From: Ruminococcus sp.
GTDB taxonomy: Bacteria > Bacillota > Clostridia > Oscillospirales > Ruminococcaceae
Reading direction: 5' to 3'
DNA: 64,000 nucleotides
Assembly: GCA_018376535.1 (NCBI GenBank)
Contig: JAHABC010000009.1
Coordinates: 1-64,000 of the forward strand
Numbering within the stretch: position 1 is the first letter of the stretch; each line of letters opens with the position of its first letter. The notes under the pieces are model-generated. The model searched no databases, had not been told where the DNA came from, and saw only the letters and a list, made by a program, of their open reading frames with translations. Both the position numbers and the translations under genes were made by a program. Shown here piece by piece: positions 17,507 to 26,637 of this stretch.

Positions 17507-18727
17507 TTACTTAACTACTACTCTATGATAGACTTTCTTACCCTTTTTGATTATAATGCCATCACCTATAGATATTTGTGCTTTAGGGTCAGTAACCTTA
17601 ACATCATCTACAGATATACCGTTTTGAGTTACTAAACGTCTAGCCTCACTCATAGATGGTGCTAACTTAGTTTTAACTAATAATGGAAGTATTCCAATAG
17701 AGCCATCTGTTAAATCTTCGGAAGATAGTTCAGTAGTAGGCATATTTTCATCTATGCCCTTGCCACCGAATAGACTTCTAGCAGTATCAAGAGCCTTTTT
17801 AGCCTCATCTTCGCCATGAACCATCTTAGTAACCTCAAAAGCTAAGATTTCTTTAGCCTTATTTAAATCTGCACCAGTCATAGTTCTTTCCATTTCTTCT
17901 ATTTCTTCAATAGGAATGAAGGTTAATAACTTCAAGCAGTTTATAACGTCATCGTCAGATACGTTTCTCCAATATTGGAAGAAATCGTTAACGGAGCATT
18001 TGTCCTTATCGAGCCATAGAGCACCCTTTTCAGTTTTGCCCATTTTTTTACCTTCTTTGGTAGTTAAAAGAGTGAAAGTCATAGCATAGGCAGGTTTTTC
18101 CTCAACTCTACGAATTAAATCCACGCCACCGAGCATATTGCTCCATTGGTCGTTACCACCGAGTTCTAGTTTAACTCCATGATTTTTGTATAGATGTAAG
18201 AAATCGTAACTTTGCATTAGCATATAGTTGAACTCTAAGAAAGATAGTCCTTTACCCTCTAAACGAGATTTAAAACATTCAGCAGTCAACATTTGGTTTA
18301 CAGAGAACTTACTGCCAATATCTCTTAAAAACTTGATATAGTTCATATCTAAGAACCAATCGCCGTTGCGTAAGATTTCAGCCTTGCCATCTGAGAAGTC
18401 AACAAATCTTTCCATCTGTTTTTTAAAACATTCGGCATTATGATTGATTTCATCAACAGTGAGCATCTTTCTCATATCAGTTTTACCAGTAGGGTCGCCA
18501 ATCATAGTGGTGGCAGTACCCAAAAGAGCGATAGGCTTATGACCAGCCATCTGCATACGTTTCATAACTACTAGTTGTAGAAAGTGTCCAACGTGTAGAC
18601 TATCCGCAGTAGCATCGAAACCAATGTAAAAAGATACCTTTTCATTGTTTAATAGTTCTTCAATTTCTTTTTCATGAGTCATTTGAGCAATTAGACCACG
18701 TCTTTTTAGTTCTTCAAATAAAGTCAT
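17507..18727 (-). CDS. tyrS: Tyrosyl-tRNA synthetase
   Basis: 406 residues. It charges tRNA-Tyr with tyrosine. The class I motifs are HVGHF (about 44-48, HIGH-equivalent) and KMGKT (about residue 228, the TyrRS form of KMSKS). The tyrosine pocket stretch [14 protein letters not shown] and a C-terminal S4 RNA-binding domain (ISVDDVKV...IIIKKGKK) are present. The start at 18727 is preceded by GAAAGGATTTTTATT; the frame opens further upstream at 18814 only through the leader terminator. It is controlled by a T-box leader. Confidence 0.96.
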   Translation of the reverse strand: MTLFEELKRRGLIAQMTHEKEIEELLNNEKVSFYIGFDATADSLHVGHFLQLVVMKRMQMAGHKPIALLGTATTMIGDPTGKTDMRKMLTVDEINHNAECFKKQMERFVDFSDGKAEILRNGDWFLDMNYIKFLRDIGSKFSVNQMLTAECFKSRLEGKGLSFLEFNYMLMQSYDFLHLYKNHGVKLELGGNDQWSNMLGGVDLIRRVEEKPAYAMTFTLLTTKEGKKMGKTEKGALWLDKDKCSVNDFFQYWRNVSDDDVINCLKLLTFIPIEEIEEMERTMTGADLNKAKEILAFEVTKMVHGEDEAKKALDTARSLFGGKGIDENMPTTELSSEDLTDGSIGILPLLVKTKLAPSMSEARRLVTQNGISVDDVKVTDPKAQISIGDGIIIKKGKKVYHRVVVK

Positions 18728-18756
18728 AATAAAAATCCTTTCATATAAAAATATAA

Positions 18757-19115
18757 TAAAAAAGCCCACAAAAATGATTCTATTAGTAATAAAAATCATT
18801 TTTGAGGACGACAATACTTATTAATTAATAGTTAATATATAATAATTAATAATTATTAACTAACTATTATTTATTAATTATTATATATTAATTTTATTTA
18901 TTCCCGTGATACCACCTCAATTTATCTATCTAGTACGATAGACCTCATTGGAACACTATAACGTGTGTTATTCGGATATCCCTACACGGTTAAAAACTTT
19001 CAAGATATCAGCTCATAAGGGTAATTCGTTATAAAGACAACACCTTTTCACACCAGAACAAAGGCTCTCTGTAGATTGCACTTCTATAACTACTGAAACT
19101 TAATCTTTGCCATTG
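18757..19115 (-). promoter_or_regulatory. T-box riboswitch, tyrosine-specific, upstream of tyrS
   Basis: The minus-strand leader holds the T-box core GGTGGTATCACGGGAA (18901-18916), a variant of the AGGGTGGNACCGCG consensus. Upstream is a Stem I region with GAGAGCC, GGTGTGAAAAGG and a probable UAC (Tyr) specifier at 19021-19023. Downstream are GTCGTCCTC (18804-18812) and a strong terminator, with stem 18766-18779 / 18794-18807 (13 of 14 paired) and T6 after GGGC. Uncharged tRNA-Tyr would stabilise the antiterminator. An 80-bp AT-rich palindrome lies between the T-box core and the terminator. Confidence 0.9.
18832..18891. repeat. Perfect 21-bp AT-only inverted repeat inside the T-box leader
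   Basis: Arms 18832-18852 and 18871-18891 are exact reverse complements (TTAATATATAATAATTAAT plus AA), with an 18-nt loop. It sits where the T-box core and the terminator half should be nearly adjacent. Parts of the surrounding stretch recur near 14600 and 40220. Confidence 0.85.
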
Positions 19116-19121
19116 ATAGTG

Positions 19122-19150
19122 ATTATATCACATTATGTTTTGAAAGTCAA
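19122..19150 (-). promoter_or_regulatory. tyrS promoter
   Basis: Minus strand: -35 TTGACT (19145-19150), 17-bp spacer, -10 TATAAT (19122-19127); transcription would start near 19115, at the foot of Stem I. Confidence 0.75.
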
Positions 19151-19280
19151 GATTTTTAAGTTGGAAATATTATTTTTTAAGATTTAATTATATCTAAGTT
19201 TATTATGAATGTCAACGGTATACCGACAATAAAGCTTCTAAAAAAATGATAACATTCTCTTATAAGGAGTGTTTTCTATT

Positions 19281-19523
19281 ATGAATATATCACAAGCAGT
19301 ATCCAATAGAATTTTGGAACTTTGTAATCAAAGAAATATAAGTGTAAATAAACTATGTACTATGTCAGCAGTGACGCAATCTACAGTAAACGATATCGTT
19401 AATAATAAGTCTAAAAACATCGGAATAGTTACCATAAAAAAACTCTGCGATGGCTTAGATATCACCATTACAGAGTTTTTCGATACTGAATATTTTAAAA
19501 ATTTGGAGCAAGAAATATACTAA
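19281..19523 (+). CDS. Small Xre-family helix-turn-helix regulator
   Basis: 80 residues consisting almost only of a Cro/CI-type DNA-binding domain: RILELCNQRNISVNKLCTMSAVTQSTVNDIVNNK carries the helix-turn-helix, followed by TIKKLCDGLDITITEFF, the standard fifth helix. There is no sensor domain. The ATG at 19281 follows ATAAGGAGTG at good spacing; an in-frame GTG at 19269 overlaps the Shine-Dalgarno and is rejected. It stands alone with its own terminator. Targets are unknown; single-domain Xre proteins are frequent in clostridial chromosomes. Confidence 0.85.
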   Translation: MNISQAVSNRILELCNQRNISVNKLCTMSAVTQSTVNDIVNNKSKNIGIVTIKKLCDGLDITITEFFDTEYFKNLEQEIY

Positions 19524-19526
19524 TCT

Positions 19527-19554
19527 AATCGGATTTTTTAATCCGATTTTTTTT
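19527..19554. terminator. Terminator after the Xre gene
   Basis: Stem AATCGGAT / ATCCGATT (8 bp, loop TTTTTA) followed by T8. It also lies next to the stop of the convergent zinc transporter gene. Confidence 0.85.
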
Positions 19555-21376
19555 ATGAACGTTTAGCAATCTTGCCAATACTTAGGAATATCAAGAATAT
19601 TAAAAGGTTTATAATTACTATACTTGCTCCTGTTGGAGTTCCCCATATATATGAACAGAATATTCCTATTAAGAAACATACTATCGATATTACTGCTGAA
19701 GATATTATTACAGATTTAAAACTATTAAACACCCTCATAGATGACAATGCTGGGAATATTATTAGACTAGATATCAATAATGAACCCATTAATCTCATGC
19801 CTATTACTATGGTTATTGCAGTTAGTACGGCTATCAAGAAGTTATAAAAATCTGCATGAATACCCGTAGCTTTAGAGAAGTTTTCATCAAAAGTTACTGC
19901 AAATATCTTGTGATAGAACACTACAAACAGTATTACAACCATTATCGATAGTATTACACTTAAATATACATCGCTTTTACTTAAAGATAGTATACTTCCA
20001 AACATATAGTTATTAATATCGGTGGATAGTCCAGAAGTTAATGAAGTTATAGTAACTCCTATGGCCAACGCACTAGAAGATATTATAGCAATTGCAGAAT
20101 CACCCTTTATCTTGCTATTTTGACTTAATCTTAGTAGGAAAAATGCCGATATCACAACTATAGGTATCGATACTTTTAATGGTGCTAAGTTTAAAGCCAT
20201 CGCTAAGGATAAAGCTCCGAAACCTACATGAGATAGTCCATCACCAATCATAGAGTATCTTTTTAGTACTAAGGATACTCCAAGCAACGATGCACACAAT
20301 GATACTAATGGTCCAACTATCAAGGCTTGTCGCATAAACGGATATGATACTAAAGTCTTAATAGTTCCAACTATAGAAGTATCTTTAGTAGAGGTAGTTA
20401 CGTCTGTAGTAGGAGTGTTTAAAGCTATCTGTAGATTTTTAACGTTCTGTTCCATTAACGATAGGTATGTTACTCCAGAGTTAAAATCTTCAGCCGATAC
20501 GTTATGGCATGAATGAAATAGTAACGGAATAGCACCCGTTTCTTGTGCTATGGTATTTGCTACCTTTGGATTAGTTAGTTCTTCATAAAATATTACTGGA
20601 ATGTGTTGTTCTTTCATTTGAGTAATAATATCGGCTACGGCTCTAGCAGATGGTTCTGTTTCATCGGAACAGCTATCATAAGCAGAAGTATATTCCAAGC
20701 CGTACTCTTTAGTTAGATAGTATAGTGCAAACTTTCCACCAAAGAAAATCTTGTTAGTGTTACCATTTTTAACAGTTTGTCTAAATTCATCGTCAAGGTG
20801 TTGAAGTTTGAGTTTATACTCTTGAGCATTAGACTTATAGTATTCAGCATTAGAGGTATCTAAAGTGCAGAGAGCGTCTGTAATATTATCTACGATAATC
20901 ATAGCATTTTTTGGGCTAGTCCAAATATGAGGGTCATACTCATGTGAATGCGAATGTTCTTCTTCTTCATCATGTTGATGGTCGTCATCATCATGGTTAT
21001 GATTATGTTCGTCTTCAGTCTTATCAAGAGTTATATTTTTAGATACATCTACCACCATGGTATCTTGTAGATTGTCAACTATATCCGATACCCAACCTTC
21101 CATGTAGTTGCCAGTATATATAAACATATCGGAGTTATCTATAGCTATGATGTCGCTAGGAGAGGGTTCGTAGTTGTGACTTTCTGAACCTAGAGGCAAT
21201 ATCATAGTAACGTCAGCCTTATCACCTGCGATAGCTTTTGCGAAATCGTATTGTGGAAAAAGCGTGGTAGTTATAGATATTTTAGTATCTGCATGAATGC
21301 TAATAGGTACTACGTTTAAAATTATCAACATAGATATTATTACGCTCAATGCAACCTTATTGATATTTTTAATCAT
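19553..21376 (-). CDS. Fused zinc ABC transporter: ZnuA-type binding protein plus ZnuB-type permease
   Basis: 607 residues joining two normally separate subunits. Residues 1-28 are a signal peptide. Residues 30-320 are a cluster A-I metal-binding protein with His67 (SESHNYEPSP), His150 (DPHIWTSP) and an acidic His-rich loop (about 122-146, HNHNH, HQHDEEEE, HSHSH) typical of zinc proteins. After a Thr-rich linker, residues 335-607 form an ABC-3 permease with about eight membrane helices and GDGLSHVGFGALSLA. Zinc is favoured over manganese by the loop and by the neighbouring Fur-family gene, which overlaps it by 4 bp. No ATPase gene is in the cluster. Confidence 0.88.
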   Translation of the reverse strand: MIKNINKVALSVIISMLIILNVVPISIHADTKISITTTLFPQYDFAKAIAGDKADVTMILPLGSESHNYEPSPSDIIAIDNSDMFIYTGNYMEGWVSDIVDNLQDTMVVDVSKNITLDKTEDEHNHNHDDDDHQHDEEEEHSHSHEYDPHIWTSPKNAMIIVDNITDALCTLDTSNAEYYKSNAQEYKLKLQHLDDEFRQTVKNGNTNKIFFGGKFALYYLTKEYGLEYTSAYDSCSDETEPSARAVADIITQMKEQHIPVIFYEELTNPKVANTIAQETGAIPLLFHSCHNVSAEDFNSGVTYLSLMEQNVKNLQIALNTPTTDVTTSTKDTSIVGTIKTLVSYPFMRQALIVGPLVSLCASLLGVSLVLKRYSMIGDGLSHVGFGALSLAMALNLAPLKVSIPIVVISAFFLLRLSQNSKIKGDSAIAIISSSALAIGVTITSLTSGLSTDINNYMFGSILSLSKSDVYLSVILSIMVVILFVVFYHKIFAVTFDENFSKATGIHADFYNFLIAVLTAITIVIGMRLMGSLLISSLIIFPALSSMRVFNSFKSVIISSAVISIVCFLIGIFCSYIWGTPTGASIVIINLLIFLIFLSIGKIAKRS

Positions 21377-21795
21377 GAATTTACCCCCTTAGAACATTCT
21401 GCACAGTAGCCGTATATTATAGTTTGTGATAAATCTATTTTAAAGCCGTGTTCGTTTTCAATATGTGAAGATACATTATCTAAGCTACTGCACTTTATAT
21501 GTAATAACTTTCCACACACCAAACACTTAAAATGATAGTGATAATGACATTCTTGCTTTATTATTTGAAAACATGAACTTTTTCCATCTGGAGCGATAAA
21601 CTTTCTAACCATATTTTCGGAACATAGTTTATCAAGATATCTATATATTGTGGACTTTCCAACTGGATTTCCACTACTCTTTAGATGTTCTGCAAGTTCA
21701 TCAGCGTTGATATGTTCATTAGAATTTTCTTGTAAGAACTTTAATATTATTTCACGTTGTTTAGTTTTATAACCTTTATTTTCCTTGTTATCCAA
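21373..21795 (-). CDS. zur: Fur-family metal regulator, probably Zur
   Basis: 140 residues with the Fur winged helix (STIYRYLDKLCSENMVRKF) and two structural-zinc Cys pairs, CLVC (91-94) and CAEC (131-134). HYHYHFKC supplies sensory-site histidines. It overlaps the start of the fused zinc transporter by 4 bp (ATGA), so the pair is one operon. A perfect inverted repeat over the -10 of its own promoter suggests autorepression with zinc. Zur identity rests on this context; PerR or Fur cannot be excluded by sequence alone. Confidence 0.85.
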   Translation of the reverse strand: MDNKENKGYKTKQREIILKFLQENSNEHINADELAEHLKSSGNPVGKSTIYRYLDKLCSENMVRKFIAPDGKSSCFQIIKQECHYHYHFKCLVCGKLLHIKCSSLDNVSSHIENEHGFKIDLSQTIIYGYCAECSKGVNS

Positions 21796-21813
21796 TATAA
21801 AGACCTCCTAGCA

Positions 21814-21842
21814 AATATGAAATTGATTTTCAATTTCATATT
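21814..21842. promoter_or_regulatory. Zur/Fur-type operator
   Basis: Perfect 13-bp inverted repeat AATATGAAATTGA / TCAATTTCATATT separated by TTT, overlapping the -10 and start of the regulator-transporter promoter and 19 bp from the regulator start codon. Fur-family boxes have this size and AT-rich symmetry. Confidence 0.75.
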
Positions 21843-21868
21843 ATATACTATATGATATCTTTTGTCAA
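21840..21868 (-). promoter_or_regulatory. Promoter of the zur-transporter operon
   Basis: Minus strand: perfect -35 TTGACA (21863-21868), 17-bp spacer, perfect -10 TATAAT (21840-21845). The operator covers the -10, consistent with strong repression of a strong promoter. Confidence 0.8.
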
Positions 21869-21895
21869 GAGAATTTTAAAATTAATTATCAAGGT

Positions 21896-21929
21896 AAAAA
21901 AAGGAACATCTTAACTTTTTAAGATGTTC
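21896..21929 (-). terminator. Terminator of the transketolase genes
   Basis: 12-bp stem GGAACATCTTAA / TTAAGATGTTCC (21902-21929) with a T-run on the minus strand. Confidence 0.85.
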
Positions 21930-21954
21930 CTAGTATTATTAGAAGTTATACAAT

Positions 21955-22908
21955 CTATTTTTTAAACTTTTCAATAGCAGATTTTGTAGTATTATAGATA
22001 TTTTCAGCAGATAGTCCAAACTCTTTGAGTAAATCAACGGCAGGGCCACTATGACCGAATACATCATTAACACCAATCTTTACTACTGGAACTGGATAGT
22101 TTTCGCTTACAACTTCGGAAACTGCAGAGCCTAAACCTCCAATAATGGAATGTTCTTCAGCAGTAATAATTAAGCCAGTATCTTCAGCACACTTACAGAT
22201 TAAATCCTTATCGATTGGTTTAATAGTATGAATGTTTACTACTCTAGCGTTTATGCCATCTTTTTTGAGCATATCACAAGCCATTAAACTTTCGTTTACC
22301 ATTAAGCCAGTAGCTACTATAGTTACATCGTTACCGTCTTTAAGAGTTACACCCTTACCAAGTTCAAACTTGTAAGTATCCTTATCGTTGATAATAGGAA
22401 CTGCCAATCTACCGAAACGCATATATACAGGGCCATCGTGGAGGATAGCACTTTCTACAGCTTGACGAGCCTCAACATCATCGGCAGGGTTGATAATAAC
22501 CATTTCAGGAATAGTTCTCATTAGGGCGATATCTTCGTTACATTGATGTGTAGCACCATCTTCACCAACAGATATACCTGCATGAGTAGCACCAATCTTA
22601 ACGTTAGTGTGAGGATATCCTATAGAGTTTCTAACTATTTCAAAGGCTCTACCAGCAGCAAACATAGCGAATGTACTAGCAAAAGGAATAAATCCACTAG
22701 TAGCAAGACCACTAGCAACGCCCATCATGTTAGCCTCAGCGATACCACAATCGAAAAATCTGCTTGGATATTTCTTCTTAAATATACCAGTTTTAGTAGC
22801 AGCAGCAAGGTCAGCATCTAAAACTACAAGGTTTGGATATTTTTCGGCAAGTTCAGTTAAAGCCTCACCGTAGCTTTCTCTAGTAGCCTTTTTAATTACA
22901 TCTGACAT
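21955..22908 (-). CDS. Transketolase, C-terminal subunit
   Basis: 317 residues carrying the pyrimidine-binding and C-terminal domains of transketolase. The split form is common in Firmicutes and archaea. Features include LVVLDADLAAATKTG, RFFDCGIAEANMMGVASGLA with the catalytic Glu, and ATHAGISVGEDGATHQ. With the N-terminal subunit it makes the thiamine-pyrophosphate enzyme that moves two-carbon units between pentose-phosphate sugars. Its start is 4 bp after the upstream stop, so the two are translationally linked. Confidence 0.95.
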   Translation of the reverse strand: MSDVIKKATRESYGEALTELAEKYPNLVVLDADLAAATKTGIFKKKYPSRFFDCGIAEANMMGVASGLATSGFIPFASTFAMFAAGRAFEIVRNSIGYPHTNVKIGATHAGISVGEDGATHQCNEDIALMRTIPEMVIINPADDVEARQAVESAILHDGPVYMRFGRLAVPIINDKDTYKFELGKGVTLKDGNDVTIVATGLMVNESLMACDMLKKDGINARVVNIHTIKPIDKDLICKCAEDTGLIITAEEHSIIGGLGSAVSEVVSENYPVPVVKIGVNDVFGHSGPAVDLLKEFGLSAENIYNTTKSAIEKFKK

Positions 22909-22912
22909 GATA

Positions 22913-23752
22913 TTAACCCTCCAATGCTTGTAGTTGTGACTTTAATTCAGCCATAGCGATATCGTATTCTTCTTTGTTAGGAGCTTTTCCGTGCCAACCT
23001 ACTTGGTTTTCCATAAAGGATACACCTTTACCTTTAATGCTCTTTTGAATAATAGCTACAGGTTGACCTGTTATAGTTTCAGCCTCATTGAAAGCGTTTT
23101 CTATGCTATCGAAGTCGTGAGCGTCCATAGTTATAACGTGCCAACCGAATGCTTTAAACTTATCGGTAATAGGTTCTGGTGACATTACGTCAGTAATCTT
23201 ACCATCTATTTGTAGACCGTTGTTATCTACGATAGCAATTAGATTATCTAGTTTGTAGTGACTTGCAAACATACTAGCTTCCCAAACTTGACCTTCTTGA
23301 ATTTCTCCATCACCTAAGATTGCATATATCTTATAAGATGCCTCTTTTAACTTTCCAGCTAAAGCCATTCCACAAGCTACAGAAATTCCTTGACCTAAAG
23401 AACCACTACTCATGTCTATACCTGGAATGTGTATACATGGGTGACCTTGCAACATTGCTCCAATGTGTCTTAAAGATTTTAACTCATCTTCTGGGAAGAA
23501 ACCTCTTTGTGCCAATACAGAGTATAATGCAGGGGCAGTATGTCCTTTAGATAGTACTAATCTATCTCTATCTTCCATTTCTGGATTTTTAGGGTCAACG
23601 TGCATCTTAGCAAAGTATAGATATGTTAGTAAATCGGAAATAGAGAGAGAACCACCTGGGTGTCCAGATTTTGCGTTATAAGTTCCCTCAATAACGCCCA
23701 TTCTAACTTTACAAGCCATAGCCTGCAATTTTGATTTTACAGTAATATCCAT
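22913..23752 (-). CDS. Transketolase, N-terminal subunit
   Basis: 279 residues, thiamine-pyrophosphate-binding half. It shows SGHPGGSLSISDLLTYLYF, the SKGHTAPALY and GSLGQGIS motifs, and the TPP motif GDGEIQEGQVWEASMFASHYKLDNL...DNN. It pairs with the C-terminal subunit gene immediately downstream (4-bp gap), and the two end in one terminator. A strong promoter with a leader of about 80 nt lies upstream. Many 1-deoxyxylulose-phosphate synthases look similar but are a single longer chain. Confidence 0.95.
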   Translation of the reverse strand: MDITVKSKLQAMACKVRMGVIEGTYNAKSGHPGGSLSISDLLTYLYFAKMHVDPKNPEMEDRDRLVLSKGHTAPALYSVLAQRGFFPEDELKSLRHIGAMLQGHPCIHIPGIDMSSGSLGQGISVACGMALAGKLKEASYKIYAILGDGEIQEGQVWEASMFASHYKLDNLIAIVDNNGLQIDGKITDVMSPEPITDKFKAFGWHVITMDAHDFDSIENAFNEAETITGQPVAIIQKSIKGKGVSFMENQVGWHGKAPNKEEYDIAMAELKSQLQALEG

Positions 23753-23837
23753 AATACAGTAAAACTCCTTTGTTTTTTGAAATTTTTGTCACTTTTAAAG
23801 TAACTTTTAGTGATTTTATCTTAATCTATTATTTATA

Positions 23838-23867
23838 ATTATAGCATTATATATACAAGGTTGTCAA
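23838..23867 (-). promoter_or_regulatory. Transketolase promoter
   Basis: Minus strand: TTGACA (23862-23867), 18-bp spacer, TATAAT (23838-23843) with an extended TGC just before the -10. Confidence 0.65.
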
Positions 23868-23887
23868 TTGATTTTTTTTCAAATCAC

Positions 23888-23916
23888 TTGCTTTTTTTTT
23901 CATTATAGGTTACAAT
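23888..23916 (+). promoter_or_regulatory. Promoter of the M50-scpAB cluster
   Basis: -35 TTGCTT (23888-23893), 17-bp spacer, -10 TACAAT (23911-23916), diverging from the transketolase promoter. Confidence 0.5.
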
Positions 23917-23962
23917 TATAAGATACAGATATTATATATTATTGAAAGGAAGTTATAACATT

Positions 23963-24604
23963 ATGTCTAGTAGTAGAATTTTTGTCTATTTAATGCACGC
24001 ATTGGTATTATTTACGGCGTTTCCAATTCATGAGTTTGCCCATGGATACATGGCTTACAAGTTGGGCGATAATACGGCTAAATATCAAGGTAGATTGACT
24101 ATAAATCCATTTGCACACTTGGATTTATGGGGTACTATTATGATGCTAACTATAGGTTTCGGTTGGGCTAAACCTGTACCTATTAATCCCAATAACTTTA
24201 AGAATAGAAAGTTGGGAATGGCTTTAACAGCTTTGGCAGGACCTGTATCTAATTTAATTATGGCTTATGTTGCTATGATAGTCTATAAGTTGATATACTT
24301 CCATGCTCCATATAGTGATATTATGGTAAATCTGTTCTATATGTTTGGATATATAGTATCTTTAAATGTAGGCTTAGCAGTATTTAATCTGTTGCCAATA
24401 CCTCCTTTAGATGGCTCTAGGGTGTTTAGCATATTCTTGAAAGAAGATACTTACTTCAACATAATGCGTTACGAACAGATTATATTTCTAGTACTAATAG
24501 TGGTAATGAATGTTGGTATTTTAGATACTCCTATAGCTAAGCTACAAAACGTTACCTTAGACGTTATGGATATATTAACTGGCTTTTTGGGTAGATTGTA
24601 TTAA
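23963..24604 (+). CDS. M50-family membrane metalloprotease (site-2 protease type)
   Basis: 213 residues with about five hydrophobic segments. The zinc site is HEFAH (His23, Glu24, His27) in the first helix and the third ligand Asp in the LPIPPLDGSR motif near residue 150, as in the short site-2-protease-like family. Its natural substrate is unknown. The start at 23963 follows GAAAGGAAG; a TTG at 23942 overlaps that site. Its stop overlaps the scpA start (TAATG), so it heads the scpAB operon, a common clostridial arrangement. Confidence 0.9.
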   Translation: MSSSRIFVYLMHALVLFTAFPIHEFAHGYMAYKLGDNTAKYQGRLTINPFAHLDLWGTIMMLTIGFGWAKPVPINPNNFKNRKLGMALTALAGPVSNLIMAYVAMIVYKLIYFHAPYSDIMVNLFYMFGYIVSLNVGLAVFNLLPIPPLDGSRVFSIFLKEDTYFNIMRYEQIIFLVLIVVMNVGILDTPIAKLQNVTLDVMDILTGFLGRLY

Positions 24605-25341
24605 TGGAAAAGTTATCTTTTAAGTTAGAAGTCTTTGAAGGCCCTCTGGATTTAATGCTTAACTTGATTTCTAAACATAAGTTAAATATTAACGATATTG
24701 AAATATCTAAGTTGTTAGAACAGTACATTGCATATCTAAACGATTGCCAATCGCATGACTTAGAACTTGCTGGAGAGTTCTTAGATATGGCATCTAGGTT
24801 GATATATATAAAGACTGTATCGTTGTTACCTAACTCCACGGAGGCTGAAAAGATTAAACAAGAGTTGCAAGGAACTCTTATAGAATACTCATTGTGTAAA
24901 CAAGCCACTCAAACTTTAAGTACCATGTTTTGTGGCGATAAAGTTTTTATTCATAAACGTATTATTGAAAGTCAAGTGGATAATACTTATAACATAATAC
25001 ATTCCCCTGAGATACTTCTAAATGCCTATATGAATATAGGTCTAAAAAGGTTAAAGAATGTAAGACCAACTATCACTGAAGATAAGTTTCAGGTGATAGT
25101 TAAACACAAGATGTATCCTATTGAAGTTAAAGTAGTATCTGTATTAAGAACTATGTATAAGTATGGTAAAGCAAAACTATCGGATTTATTAGACGGTATT
25201 GATGACCGTTCCGAAAGAGTAGCACTCTTTCTTGCAGTATTAGAACTTACTAAATCGGGTAGGTTACTTATTAGTGATAATTCGGAAGAAATTTCCTTTA
25301 CTGGTAGAAAGGTTAGAAAAAAATCTTTAGATGGGAAGTGA
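24604..25341 (+). CDS. scpA: Segregation and condensation protein A
   Basis: 245 residues, standard length. ScpA is the kleisin that bridges SMC heads and binds ScpB to organise and segregate chromosomes. The N-terminal EVFEGPLDLMLNLISKHKLNINDIEIS is the family signature, and the C-terminal winged-helix part (VVSVLRTMYKYGKAKLSDLLDG...FLAVLELTKSGRL) contacts the SMC head. It overlaps the M50 gene by 1 bp upstream and lies next to scpB. Confidence 0.95.
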   Translation: MEKLSFKLEVFEGPLDLMLNLISKHKLNINDIEISKLLEQYIAYLNDCQSHDLELAGEFLDMASRLIYIKTVSLLPNSTEAEKIKQELQGTLIEYSLCKQATQTLSTMFCGDKVFIHKRIIESQVDNTYNIIHSPEILLNAYMNIGLKRLKNVRPTITEDKFQVIVKHKMYPIEVKVVSVLRTMYKYGKAKLSDLLDGIDDRSERVALFLAVLELTKSGRLLISDNSEEISFTGRKVRKKSLDGK

Positions 25342-25345
25342 TATC

Positions 25346-25903
25346 TTGGAAGAAAAAATGGCTAGAATAGAAGCAGTACTATTTGCATATGGTGAACCTT
25401 TGGAAGATAAAAAATTATCACAAGCTACAGAAATTCCTTTAAAAGAAGTTTCTATATTAATAACTGAACTTAATGCTAGATATAAAGACTTCGGTTCAGC
25501 TTTGATAATACAACACTTAGGAGAATGTTATCAACTAGTTACACGCAAAGAGTTTTCTAAGTATATCAAGAATACTGCCGTGGTAAATCGTTCGATAGTA
25601 TTGTCGCCATCTGCTATGGAAACTTTGACTATTATTGCGTACAATCAACCTGTTACTAAGAGTTTTGTGGAAAGTATTCGAGGTATAGATAGTTCTCATG
25701 TTATAAGTAAACTAGTGGAAAAAGGTTTGATAGTTGAGGCTGAAAGGTTAGATATCCCTGGTAGACCGATATCTTATGTAACTACACCAGTATTTTTAAG
25801 ATGTTTTGGTCTAAATGATATCTCTGAACTACCTCCGTTACCACACCATATTGAAAGACAGTCGGACGAACCCGAAGATATTCCATTGAGTTTAAACTAT
25901 TAG
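25346..25903 (+). CDS. scpB: Segregation and condensation protein B
   Basis: 185 residues, two winged helices. It forms the dimer that holds ScpA in the SMC complex. RIEAVLFAYGEPL and LSPSAMETLTIIAYNQPVTKSFVESIRG are family signatures, and ISYVTTPVFLRCFGLNDISELPPL closes the domain. I chose the TTG at 25346 because TGGGAAGTG lies just upstream; an in-frame ATG at 25331 would lack a Shine-Dalgarno and overlap scpA by 11 bp. Either is possible. Confidence 0.93.
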   Translation: MEEKMARIEAVLFAYGEPLEDKKLSQATEIPLKEVSILITELNARYKDFGSALIIQHLGECYQLVTRKEFSKYIKNTAVVNRSIVLSPSAMETLTIIAYNQPVTKSFVESIRGIDSSHVISKLVEKGLIVEAERLDIPGRPISYVTTPVFLRCFGLNDISELPPLPHHIERQSDEPEDIPLSLNY

Positions 25904-25923
25904 GTTGGGAAGGAGTATCGCCT

Positions 25924-26610
25924 TTGATAGCTTTGTGTATAATATTTATAGTTCTAGGGTTGATACTATACCTACCTATATGTATTGATGTTAAATACAT
26001 CGGGGGAGAGTTCAGCTATAAGATTACTTATGCTTTTATTAAGTTCTATCCTAAAGATACTAAACCTAAGAAAAAAACTTCTAAATCTAAAGATAACAAG
26101 GAAAACTCTAAGGATAAAACCTCTAGTGTGGATAGTCCTAAAAGTAAAACTTCGCATGATGATAGCTTGAAAAAGACTTCTCAAGATAAAGAGAATGTAT
26201 CTAAAGAAGATACATCTAACGATAGTGAAAGTTCGGATTTAAACGCTTTGGATACTCTTAATGTGGCTTTAGATATCTTTAAGGCTATTAAAACTAAGTT
26301 GGGAAAGTTTATAACTAGTATTAAAATTACTAATCTATATATTAACTTTCAAGTCGCCGATTTAGATGCCTTTGATTGTGCTTTGAAGTTCGGAAAGTTA
26401 AACATAGTACTTGGAAACATCTTGGGATTTCTATATTGGAACTTTAAGGTTAAAAAGAAAAGTATTAATATTCAACCTAAGTTTAACTCTAGTAATAGCA
26501 TCTATGATGTATCTTTTAAGGTTAAGATTGGCTTAGGTAAAGGCGTGGGTAAAATATTAGTCATGATATTTAAGGTTATACCTATTCTTAAAAGGAATGA
26601 CCTACTATAA
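25924..26610 (+). CDS. DUF2953 protein (YtfI-like) with charged linker
   Basis: 228 residues. One N-terminal membrane helix (about 1-20) leads to the start of the DUF2953 fold (VKYIGGEFSYKITYAFIKFYP), which is interrupted by about 70 residues of Lys/Ser/Asp-rich low complexity (about 50-105) before resuming (KLGKFITSIKITNLYINFQVAD). The TTG start follows GGAAGGAGT. In many spore formers this family lies next to ytfJ, as here, so a spore-related membrane role is plausible but unproven. Confidence 0.8.
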   Translation: MIALCIIFIVLGLILYLPICIDVKYIGGEFSYKITYAFIKFYPKDTKPKKKTSKSKDNKENSKDKTSSVDSPKSKTSHDDSLKKTSQDKENVSKEDTSNDSESSDLNALDTLNVALDIFKAIKTKLGKFITSIKITNLYINFQVADLDAFDCALKFGKLNIVLGNILGFLYWNFKVKKKSINIQPKFNSSNSIYDVSFKVKIGLGKGVGKILVMIFKVIPILKRNDLL

Positions 26611-26637
26611 ATTTTTCTGTAAAAAAGGAGTTTTATT

